Positions 1 to 5,960 of a stretch of DNA of 8,925 nt are shown piece by piece. A model generated the notes under the pieces. The model was not told the DNA's origin and ran no database searches. It saw only the letters and a program-made list of their open reading frames with translations. Origin of the DNA: Campylobacter concisus (GTDB lineage Bacteria > Campylobacterota > Campylobacteria > Campylobacterales > Campylobacteraceae); contig JAHADO010000038.1 of assembly GCA_018375265.1 (NCBI GenBank), positions 1 through 8,925 of the forward strand, given 5' to 3'. Both the position numbers and the translations under genes were made by a program. How positions within the stretch are numbered: position 1 is the stretch's first letter; each line of letters opens with the position of its first letter.

Positions 1-384
1 TACCGAGATCGCTTTTAAGCCGCGAACCACTTCTATGCCCATTTTAAAATCCACATCTCTTATAGAAAAGATCGCCAAAGCGCCTTGTGCATAAACTTTT
101 GGAGCAGCCACTGCAAAGCCTGTGTCGTAGGTCTTTTGCGCAAAGCCCATATCAGCAGCCATAAAGATATCAGCTGGGGCCGAGTTTTGTATCTGCGTGA
201 CAAGGCCACCGCTTGCGCCAAGAGTTAGGTTGATCTTAGCGTCTGGATGAAGCTTGTTAAACTCTTTTATAAGCTCTGGAAACGCATAGGTCGTATTTGC
301 CGCTGCATAGACATTTACCTCTGCGCCAAGTGCGTTAATGGCAAGCAATGCTGCCACACATAAAAATTTAAAAACCTTTTTCAT
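1..384 (-). CDS. modA: ModA, periplasmic molybdate-binding protein of the ABC importer (partial, C-terminus beyond window)
   Basis: The protein captures molybdate (or tungstate) in the periplasm and passes it to the ModBC permease/ATPase. The 128 visible residues start MKKVFKFLCVAALL, a signal peptide with likely cleavage near residue 21. The ModA family pattern follows: YAAAN around residues 26-30, LGASGGL at 55-61 and the hallmark APADIFMAAD at 69-78. Ser58 and the Asn30/Thr31 segment sit where ModA proteins hydrogen-bond the oxyanion. The ATG at 382-384 directly follows the modE stop codon (TAAATG). Its Shine-Dalgarno AGGAG (390-394, complement) lies inside the end of modE, so the two genes are probably co-transcribed and translationally coupled. 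About half of the usual ~250 residues are visible. modB and modC would be expected further left, which is an inference. Confidence 0.93.
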   Translation of the reverse strand, partial: MKKVFKFLCVAALLAINALGAEVNVYAAANTTYAFPELIKEFNKLHPDAKINLTLGASGGLVTQIQNSAPADIFMAADMGFAQKTYDTGFAVAAPKVYAQGALAIFSIRDVDFKMGIEVVRGLKAISV

Positions 385-1167
385 TTATACTCCTATTATG
401 ATTTGAGATGATTTTACTATCGCTATTAGCGTGTCGCCAACGCCTATTTGCATATCCATCGCGCTATCTTTTGTGATGATGGCAGTTAGGGTCTGCTCGT
501 CGCTTAGTTTTAGCGTGACCTCGGCATTTACAGCGCCTATCTTTGCCTCGATGACCTCGCCTTTTAGCTGATTTTTAGTGCTTATTTTTATATCAAGATC
601 TTTTGCAAGGATGACAGATGGCGCTTTAAAGATGAAAACAACTTTTTGACCCACTTTTAGACCTAAATTTTTCTCGCTTTCGACTGTTATGGTCGCTTCA
701 AGCGTGTTGCCATTGCTTAGCTTTGCAGTGATCTCAGAATTTACAGCACCTCTGTTTATACTAACGATCTCGCATGAGAGCTGGTTTCTAGCGCTTAAAT
801 TCATACTCATTCTTTGTAAATTTATGATATCAACATCTTCAAAATCAACCTTTTGACAAATTTTTTGCAAAAAGTCCTTTTGTGTCTCGAGGATAGCGTC
901 GTAAATTTTTATCAGTTTTTTGGCATATGGGCTAAGCTCTGAGCCGCTATTTTTCTTGTTGCCATCAGCTCTTATGATGAGAGGCTTGCTGCTTTTGTTG
1001 TTTATCGTATCTAAGCAGTCCCAAGCGTTTTTATATGATATGCCAACAACCTCAGCCGCTTTTGTGATGCTTTTTGTCTCTTTTATCGCCTTAAGTAGCG
1101 CTATATGCTTTGCTAAAACCTGCGTATCTTCGCCCAGAAATAGCTCTAAATTTATATCTGCTTTCAA
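385..1167 (-). CDS. modE: ModE, molybdate-responsive transcriptional regulator with two Mop domains
   Basis: A 260-residue repressor/activator that binds molybdate and controls molybdate uptake and molybdoenzyme genes. Residues 18-115 form a LysR-type winged helix. The recognition region GISYKNAWD (42-50) and SPYAKKLIKIYD (79-90) closely match my memory of the E. coli ModE DNA-binding domain. Two C-terminal Mop (TOBE) domains follow, about 125-187 and 196-260, each opening with a (S/T)xxNQL motif and containing GAVN(S/A)E, so the full two-domain molybdate sensor is present. I chose the TTG at 1165-1167 because AGAGG lies 8 bases upstream (1176-1180, complement) and the protein then starts MKADINLELF, as expected for ModE. 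The frame stays open upstream to an ATG at 1270-1272, but those 35 residues are unlike ModE and would overlie the promoter. First gene of the modE-modA operon. Confidence 0.93.
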   Translation of the reverse strand: MKADINLELFLGEDTQVLAKHIALLKAIKETKSITKAAEVVGISYKNAWDCLDTINNKSSKPLIIRADGNKKNSGSELSPYAKKLIKIYDAILETQKDFLQKICQKVDFEDVDIINLQRMSMNLSARNQLSCEIVSINRGAVNSEITAKLSNGNTLEATITVESEKNLGLKVGQKVVFIFKAPSVILAKDLDIKISTKNQLKGEVIEAKIGAVNAEVTLKLSDEQTLTAIITKDSAMDMQIGVGDTLIAIVKSSQIIIGV

Positions 1168-1213
1168 ATTTTTAACCTCTAAATATATAATAATAATTTG
1201 CAAAGTATATCTA

Positions 1214-1243
1214 ATTATATTAATACAAAAGCTTAAATTACAA
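1214..1243 (-). promoter_or_regulatory. Predicted sigma70 promoter of modE-modA
   Basis: On the minus strand, TTGTAA (1238-1243) and TATAAT (1214-1219) are separated by 18 bases. Transcription would start near 1207, giving a leader of about 40 bases before the TTG start. The AT-rich leader contains TATA-rich half-sites around 1183-1219 that could be a ModE operator, but I cannot define one confidently. Confidence 0.6.
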
Positions 1244-1277
1244 ATTTTCTTTAATTTCTTGTAAAGTTTCAAGAGGA

Positions 1278-1283
1278 TAAAAT
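1278..1283 (+). promoter_or_regulatory. Possible -10 box for the mlaA-mlaC-RND operon
   Basis: TAAAAT within GGATAAAATC lies 34 bases before the mlaA ATG, with T-rich sequence upstream and no clear -35 box, as is common in Campylobacter. A TATAAA at 1296-1301 is an alternative but would leave a leader of only about 10 bases. The assignment is tentative. Confidence 0.35.
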
Positions 1284-1317
1284 CAAGCTGTAATTTATAA
1301 ATAAATTTTAAGGTTTT

Positions 1318-2031
1318 ATGATGAAATTTTTGCTTGCTATCTTTTGTAGCCTGCTTTTAGCCTGTGCCAGCGCTGACCTGAACGCAAACAGTGAAAAAGA
1401 TGATTTTGATGTTGAGTTTGAAGCAAAGAAAGATGTTTTTGACCCACTTAGTGGCTACAACAGAGTGATGACAAATGTAAATGACTTTATCTATATAAAT
1501 ATGCTAACTCCAGTGGCAAAAGGCTACGCTTATGTCGTGCCAGCCACAGCTAGAACGATGGTTGCAAATTTCTTTGACAACCTACTTTTCCCAGTGCGTT
1601 TTGTAAATAACCTGCTTCAGTTTAAATTTCAAAACGCCGGCGAAGAGACTTTGCGATTTTTAGCAAACACGATAATTGGCTTTGGAGGGCTAACAGACGG
1701 GGCAAAATACTATGATCTAAAGGCTCACAACGAGGACTTTGGACAGACCCTTGGATACTGGGGGCTTGGAAGCGGCTTTCACATCGTTTGGCCACTTATC
1801 GGACCATCAAATTTAAGAGATACTGGAGGCCTAGTTGGCGACTATTTTGCCGATCCTATCAGCTACGTAGACCCTATGCTTTTATCGCTTGGTATTATGT
1901 CTTATAGGACGTTTAATAGCTTTTCACAAGATCCAACCGCTTATGAAAAGCTACGCAAAGACGCGATTGACCTATATCCATTTTTACGCGATGCTTACGA
2001 GCAAAGACGCGATAAACTTATCAAGGAGTAA
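1318..2031 (+). CDS. mlaA: MlaA (VacJ) family outer-membrane lipoprotein, phospholipid removal
   Basis: MlaA removes mislocalised phospholipids from the outer leaflet of the outer membrane and hands them to periplasmic MlaC. The 237 residues begin with a lipoprotein signal whose lipobox LLAC places the lipidated Cys at 16. An acidic linker (21-41) follows, then the MlaA core: DPLSGYNR (42-49), amphipathic helices with NFFDNLLFPVRFVNNLLQ (84-101), FLANTIIGFGG (114-124), EDFGQTLGYWG (139-149) and WPLIGPSNLRDTGG (158-171). All are family hallmarks and the length is normal. AAGG at 1310-1313 is 4 bases from this ATG and 7 from the next (1321), so translation may start one codon later. The stop codon is part of the mlaC ribosome-binding site. 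First of three packed genes. The linker motif EKDDFDVEFE (26-35) recurs in the RND protein two genes downstream. Confidence 0.95.
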   Translation: MMKFLLAIFCSLLLACASADLNANSEKDDFDVEFEAKKDVFDPLSGYNRVMTNVNDFIYINMLTPVAKGYAYVVPATARTMVANFFDNLLFPVRFVNNLLQFKFQNAGEETLRFLANTIIGFGGLTDGAKYYDLKAHNEDFGQTLGYWGLGSGFHIVWPLIGPSNLRDTGGLVGDYFADPISYVDPMLLSLGIMSYRTFNSFSQDPTAYEKLRKDAIDLYPFLRDAYEQRRDKLIKE

Positions 2032-2033
2032 GT

Positions 2034-2636
2034 ATGAAAATTTTAAAAATTCTTGCAGCGATTTTACTTTTAGCAACTAGCCTTTTTGCTATGTCAAAAG
2101 AGCAGATAAAGCCTGAAATAGAGGCAAAAACTGTTAAAGTGATCGAAGTTTTAAAAAATGCAAATTTAGATGACAAGGCAAAGACAAAAGAGATATTTGC
2201 TCTGCTTGATCCACTATTTGACTACAAACAAATGGCAAAGATCAGCCTTGGCAAGCGCTACAACAGCCTAAGTGCTGACGAGCAAGCTAAATTTGACGCT
2301 GCATTTGAGCAAAAGCTAAAAAGCTCATATATCGATAAACTCTTAGGCTACAAAGACCAACAGATACACATCACTGGAGAGAGTGAGCCTCAAAAAAATA
2401 GATACTGGCTCACATCTGAGCTTATAAATGACGGCAAAAACTATGAATTTATCTATAAATTTTACGATGCAAAAGAGCGTGGCTGGCTCATTTATGACCT
2501 TGATATTGTTGGTGTAAGCATCATTCAAACTTATAGAAGCCAGTTTGGCGACGTGCTAAACAATGGCGATTTTAATACGCTTTTACAAAAACTAAACGAA
2601 GCGGTTTTGCCTGATCAAAACAAAACCAATCCTTAA
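2034..2636 (+). CDS. mlaC: MlaC family periplasmic phospholipid-carrier protein
   Basis: The family (Ttg2D/MlaC) shuttles phospholipid across the periplasm between MlaA and an inner-membrane machine. The protein has 200 residues, with a signal peptide at 1-19 (cleavage after LFA), then an all-family core. Recognisable parts are FDYKQMAKISLGKRY (62-76), a helix with EQAKFDAAFEQKLKSSY (83-99) and the C-terminal hallmark WLIYDLDIVGVSII-TYRSQF (151-171). AAGGAG overlaps the mlaA stop, 5 bases before this ATG, so translation is coupled to mlaA. The stop codon overlaps the next start by one base (TAATG). Direction of lipid movement cannot be read from sequence. Confidence 0.93.
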   Translation: MKILKILAAILLLATSLFAMSKEQIKPEIEAKTVKVIEVLKNANLDDKAKTKEIFALLDPLFDYKQMAKISLGKRYNSLSADEQAKFDAAFEQKLKSSYIDKLLGYKDQQIHITGESEPQKNRYWLTSELINDGKNYEFIYKFYDAKERGWLIYDLDIVGVSIIQTYRSQFGDVLNNGDFNTLLQKLNEAVLPDQNKTNP

Positions 2637-5086
2637 TGCGACAAATTTTTAAATTTATCATTGCCAAAAACAAGCTTGTTATCTCGCTTGTGCTAGTTCT
2701 AAGCGTAGTTTTTGGCTACCTTAGCACAAAGCTTAGCATCGATGCTTCGGCTGAGACCTTACTGCTTGAGCATGACCCAGATCTAAAAGCCTATAGGCAG
2801 ATCGCAAAGCGCTACGACTCGCCAGGGCTTTTGGTGGTCGCTTTCACCCCAAAAGATGATCTTTTTTCACCTAAAAATTTAGAGCTTATTAAAAATTTAA
2901 GCGACGAGCTAGCCAAAAACGATATGGTTAGCAGCGTTATCTCTATCTTAAACGTGCCACTTCTAAATAGCGTAAAAGGTGGAGTTACAGGCATCTTGGA
3001 TCACACGCCAACGCTAAGCGATAAAGATATAAATATCTCAAAAGCAAAGCTTGAGTTTGCAAAAAGTCCTATTTATAGCGGAAATTTGATAAGCAAAGAT
3101 CTAAAAACCACAGCGATCGCGCTAAATTTAAAGCAAGATGATAAATTCAACGAGCTTTTAAATGAGCGAAATTTACTTAGTCAAAAAGAGTCAAACGGCA
3201 CTATCACGCAGGCTGAAAAAGAGAAATTTAAAGCGCTTTTAGCGGAGTTTAAAGCCTACCGTGATGAGCTTAGAAAGAGCGATCACAAAAACCTTGAAGC
3301 CATAAAGGCAGCCATCGCTAAATTTAACGCAAACGATGAGCTCTTTTTGGGCGGCGCAAACATGATCGCTGATGATATGATAGGCTTTATAAAGAGCGAT
3401 CTTTTGGTTTATGGCCTAAGCGTTTTAGCGCTTCTTAGCTTTAGTTTGTGGCTATTTTTTAGGCAGCCAAGATGGATCATCTTGCCGATGTTTATCTGCG
3501 CGGTAAGTGCTGTTTTTACGACTGGAATTTTTGGTATGTTTAGCTGGGAAGTGACGGTCATTAGCTCAAACTACATCGCACTTCAGCTCATCATCACCAT
3601 CTCAACAGTCATCCACCTAGTCGTAAGCTACCGAGAATTTTATGCAAAACACCCAAAATACAGCCAAAATCAGCTCATCTATCTGACACTTCGTGACAAA
3701 TTTTCTCCATCTTTTTGGGCGATATTTACAACGGTTATTGGCTTTAGCTCATTAATGAGTGCCGATATAAAGCCAGTTATTATGCTTGGTATTATGATGA
3801 GTGCGGGTATTAGCGTTTCACTTGTACTCGCATTTTTATTATTTGGCGCGGTAAATGCAAATTTAAAGAAGCTTGCCCCTGTTAGAACATTTGAAAACAG
3901 CTTTAAATTTACAAAATACTGCGCAAATTTAGCCCTAAACTCAAGAAAGATCATCTACGCAGTTTGCGTGCTAGTCGTCTGCTTTGGCGTCTATGGCATA
4001 AGCAAGATAAAGGTTGAAAATAGCTTCATTGGCTACTTTAAGGAGAGTACGCAGATCCGCCAAGGCATGCAGATTATCGACACAAAGCTTGGTGGCACGA
4101 TCCCAGTTGATGTGATAGTGAAATTTAAAGAGATCGAGCCAAAACAAGAAAAAAGTGATGAAAAAGACGACTTTGAAAGTGAGTTTGAAAACGACGCAAA
4201 GAGCGCGAAATACTGGTTTAACAGCTATCACACAAGAGTTGCAGAGAAAATTCACGACTATCTAAAAGAGCAAAATTTTGTAGGTAACGTAAGCTCTCTT
4301 GCAACGCTCATAAAAGCGATAAAAGAGCTAAATAACGGCGTTAGTGATGATTTTTTGCTAGCTGCGATGTATGAGAAGCTACCACTTGAGTATAAAAAGA
4401 TCTTGCTAAGCCCTTATGTGAGCGTCGAAAACGACGAGCTTAGATTTAGCCTAAGGATCGTTGATAGCGATCCAAAGCTTAGACGAAATTTATTTCTAAA
4501 AGAGCTTAGAGAAGGGCTTTTAGAGCTAACCAAAAACGATAACGTAAGCATCGAAGTTGTCGGCATGATGGTGCTTTATAACAACATGCTTCAAAATTTA
4601 CTTAGCTCGCAGGTTGATACATTTGGACTAACGGTTGCGATACTTTTTGTTATATTTTGCTTTGTTTTTAGAAGTATCAAGCTAGCGACCATCGCCATTG
4701 TTTCAAATTTGATCCCGCTTTGCACCCTTTTTGGCGTGATGGGATTTTTTGGCATTCCGCTTGATGTGATGAGCATTACGATAGCGGCAATTAGTATAGG
4801 CATCGGCGTTGATGATATCATCCACTACATCCACCGCTTCAAAGAGGAGCTGCTTACAAAAGATGTTTTTGAAAGCATCAAGGCTGCACATGCTAGCATA
4901 GGATACGCGATGTATTACACCTCATTTACCATTTTCCTTGGCTTTAGCGTGATGATAACTAGCAACTTTATACCGACTATTTATTTTGGTCTGCTGACCG
5001 ATCTTGTTATGGTATTTATGCTGCTTGGCGCGCTCATTATCTTGCCAAGTTTGATAGCAAGCTTTGTGAAAAAGCGCGAGGTATAA
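2636..5086 (+). CDS. RND/MMPL superfamily inner-membrane transporter, likely partner of MlaA/MlaC
   Basis: An 816-residue protein with the duplicated RND layout. TM1 is at about 12-30, periplasmic loop 1 at 31-252, then a TM bundle at 253-408. TM7 is at about 438-455, loop 2 at 456-660 and a second TM bundle at 661-812. The motif GIGVDDIIHYIHRF (722-735) in the second bundle carries Asp726/Asp727 at the usual proton-relay site. The first bundle has STVIHL (323-328) without an acidic residue. The family resembles COG1033 exporters and HpnN, which moves hopanoids with the MlaC-like HpnM; here the cargo is probably a phospholipid, by inference. Loop 1 holds a highly charged helical insertion (about 168-233), and loop 2 an acidic patch (500-522) with EKDDFESEFE. 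There is no Shine-Dalgarno; its ATG overlaps the mlaC stop, implying termination-reinitiation. I give no gene symbol. Confidence 0.9.
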   Translation: MRQIFKFIIAKNKLVISLVLVLSVVFGYLSTKLSIDASAETLLLEHDPDLKAYRQIAKRYDSPGLLVVAFTPKDDLFSPKNLELIKNLSDELAKNDMVSSVISILNVPLLNSVKGGVTGILDHTPTLSDKDINISKAKLEFAKSPIYSGNLISKDLKTTAIALNLKQDDKFNELLNERNLLSQKESNGTITQAEKEKFKALLAEFKAYRDELRKSDHKNLEAIKAAIAKFNANDELFLGGANMIADDMIGFIKSDLLVYGLSVLALLSFSLWLFFRQPRWIILPMFICAVSAVFTTGIFGMFSWEVTVISSNYIALQLIITISTVIHLVVSYREFYAKHPKYSQNQLIYLTLRDKFSPSFWAIFTTVIGFSSLMSADIKPVIMLGIMMSAGISVSLVLAFLLFGAVNANLKKLAPVRTFENSFKFTKYCANLALNSRKIIYAVCVLVVCFGVYGISKIKVENSFIGYFKESTQIRQGMQIIDTKLGGTIPVDVIVKFKEIEPKQEKSDEKDDFESEFENDAKSAKYWFNSYHTRVAEKIHDYLKEQNFVGNVSSLATLIKAIKELNNGVSDDFLLAAMYEKLPLEYKKILLSPYVSVENDELRFSLRIVDSDPKLRRNLFLKELREGLLELTKNDNVSIEVVGMMVLYNNMLQNLLSSQVDTFGLTVAILFVIFCFVFRSIKLATIAIVSNLIPLCTLFGVMGFFGIPLDVMSITIAAISIGIGVDDIIHYIHRFKEELLTKDVFESIKAAHASIGYAMYYTSFTIFLGFSVMITSNFIPTIYFGLLTDLVMVFMLLGALIILPSLIASFVKKREV

Positions 5087-5088
5087 AT

Positions 5089-5664
5089 TTATTTGATAAC
5101 TTTGATAAACGAATAGACATCAGCCACGCCATCAATGTGCTTAGCGTACCAAATGGCGTGCTTTTCTTGCTCGATGCTATCTACCACACCGCTAAAAACA
5201 ACGTCACAGCCAACGATGCTAACACGCACATTTGTGCCCTCAACGACGCTATCTTTAAAGAGATTTTGCTTTAAATTTGCAAGAATGCTTAGGCTATCGC
5301 ACGGATACTCGCTCTTTTTTACCCTAAGATAGGTGTAAATTTTTCGCACTCCGTCTGTGCTTTTTGCAAGCTCAACTAGCTTATCTCCTAGCTCTTTGCT
5401 ATCAACAAGCCCTATGAGATAGGCATCGCCATAAAAGACCTCTATCTCGATGTCGATGTTGCTAAGCCCTTTTGAAAACAAAATTTTGCTTTGTAGCTTG
5501 CTTTGGATAAATTTATCACGTGAGATCGAGTAGATGCCGCGCTTGTCGCGAGAAATGGAGTATGCGTCATATACATTTAGCGGCGCTGTTGCTGGAGTGA
5601 GGACTGAGGAGCAAGAGCTAAAAAATAAGACCAAAAATGCAAAAACGCTAAATTTAGAAATCAT
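5089..5664 (-). CDS. dolP: DolP (YraP)-like outer-membrane lipoprotein with two BON domains
   Basis: A 191-residue lipoprotein, from memory the same length as E. coli DolP, which supports outer-membrane integrity and binds anionic phospholipid through BON domains. The signal peptide ends in FSSC, so Cys18 would be lipidated. A short linker (19-50) contains YSISRDK twice, at 35-41 and 45-51. BON1 spans about 51-117 (FIQSKLQSKIL, GDAYLIGLVDS, DGVRKIYTYLRV) and BON2 about 123-191 (ILANLKQNLF, VVFSGVVDS, DGVADVYSFIKV). The start follows AAAAGG by a short spacer. It is convergent with the RND gene, with only 2 bases between stop codons. The neighbourhood fits a role in outer-membrane lipid homeostasis. 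The family call is firm; orthology to DolP in function is an inference. Confidence 0.85.
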   Translation of the reverse strand: MISKFSVFAFLVLFFSSCSSVLTPATAPLNVYDAYSISRDKRGIYSISRDKFIQSKLQSKILFSKGLSNIDIEIEVFYGDAYLIGLVDSKELGDKLVELAKSTDGVRKIYTYLRVKKSEYPCDSLSILANLKQNLFKDSVVEGTNVRVSIVGCDVVFSGVVDSIEQEKHAIWYAKHIDGVADVYSFIKVIK

Positions 5665-5688
5665 AAATCCTTTTGTAATTTCAAAAAG

Positions 5689-5694
5689 TTTATA
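5689..5694 (-). promoter_or_regulatory. Possible -10 box for the dolP-like gene
   Basis: TATAAA on the minus strand lies 24 bases before the ATG at 5664, predicting a leader of about 18 bases. No -35 box is convincing. Confidence 0.4.
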
Positions 5695-5724
5695 GAAAAT
5701 GGGCTAAAATTTATCTAAATCTGC

Positions 5725-5730
5725 TAAAAT
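5725..5730 (+). promoter_or_regulatory. Possible -10 box for selC
   Basis: TAAAAT in GCTAAAAT ends 9 bases before the first base of the tRNA, a plausible distance for a tRNA promoter. An identical GCTAAAAT lies exactly 20 bases upstream (5703-5710), so the choice between the two is uncertain. Confidence 0.45.
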
Positions 5731-5739
5731 AACACACAC

Positions 5740-5837
5740 GGAGGATAAAGTAATCTGGTGATGCTCACGGGCTTCAAACCCGATGACTGGGCGGTTGACC
5801 GTCTGGTGGGGAGTTCGATTCTCTCATCCTCTCGCCA
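5740..5837 (+). tRNA. selC: tRNA-Sec (selenocysteine, anticodon TCA)
   Basis: The gene supplies the tRNA that inserts selenocysteine at UGA, with SelA/SelB/SelD encoded elsewhere. It is 98 bases long, typical for bacterial tRNA-Sec. The anticodon stem CGGG/CCCG (5768-5771, 5779-5782) closes the loop CTTCAAA with anticodon TCA at 5774-5776. A long variable arm pairs 5789-5794 with 5799-5804 around TTGA. The T arm pairs 5809-5813 with 5821-5825 around TTCGATT. G5834 is the discriminator and CCA is encoded at 5835-5837. The inner acceptor stem pairs 5741-5746 with 5826-5831. The outer end is irregular: G5740 faces U5832 and C5833 has no Watson-Crick partner. The D arm (about 5749-5765) pairs only with a bulged A. 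No integrase or att repeat is seen nearby, although selC is a common integration site. Confidence 0.93.
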
Positions 5838-5952
5838 CTTTTACTTCTTTTAATTTCTACTTTTTAAATGATTTTTTTGATTTTAGGCGCAGTTAGCTAG
5901 TAAATTTTAAAAATAATTGTGTGATTTAAACAACCATCTTTAAATTTAAAGT
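5838..5952. other. AT-rich gap between selC and the acidic-protein gene
   Basis: The 115 bases hold no open frame or RNA gene I can support. Runs of T follow selC (5838-5876), which could help end its transcript, but no GC-rich hairpin precedes them. The right end carries a perfect AT-only inverted repeat, listed separately. Confidence 0.6.
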
Positions 5953-5960
5953 TTAAATTT
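5942..5960. terminator. AT-only inverted repeat at the end of the acidic-protein gene, possible weak bidirectional terminator
   Basis: AAATTTAAA-G-TTTAAATTT is a perfect 9-base inverted repeat around a single G. It contains the stop codon of the leftward gene and is followed by TTTTTA on the plus strand. Its position between convergent transcripts suggests termination, but the stem has no G-C pair, and AAATTT words are common throughout this genome. Confidence 0.3.

Noticed and set aside
920..1264. 114-residue open frame on the plus strand opposite modE
   Set aside because: It is wholly antisense to the clearly coding modE gene and its promoter, has no ribosome-binding site and no recognisable family. 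Hydrophobic content follows from the complement of the modE codons.
3679..4255. Two open frames on the minus strand inside the RND gene
   Set aside because: Both are antisense to a long, well-supported membrane protein gene and have no ribosome-binding site or family resemblance. AT-poor codon patterns of the RND gene explain them.
5086..5115. Short direct repeat TTTGATAA(C/A) at the convergent gene ends
   Set aside because: It encodes the terminal FIKVIK of the BON protein, a normal end for this family, so the DNA repeat needs no other explanation.
5665..5952. Genomic island or prophage insertion at selC
   Set aside because: selC is a frequent integration site, but no integrase, direct repeat of the tRNA 3' end or change in composition is visible, and ordinary chromosomal genes flank both sides.
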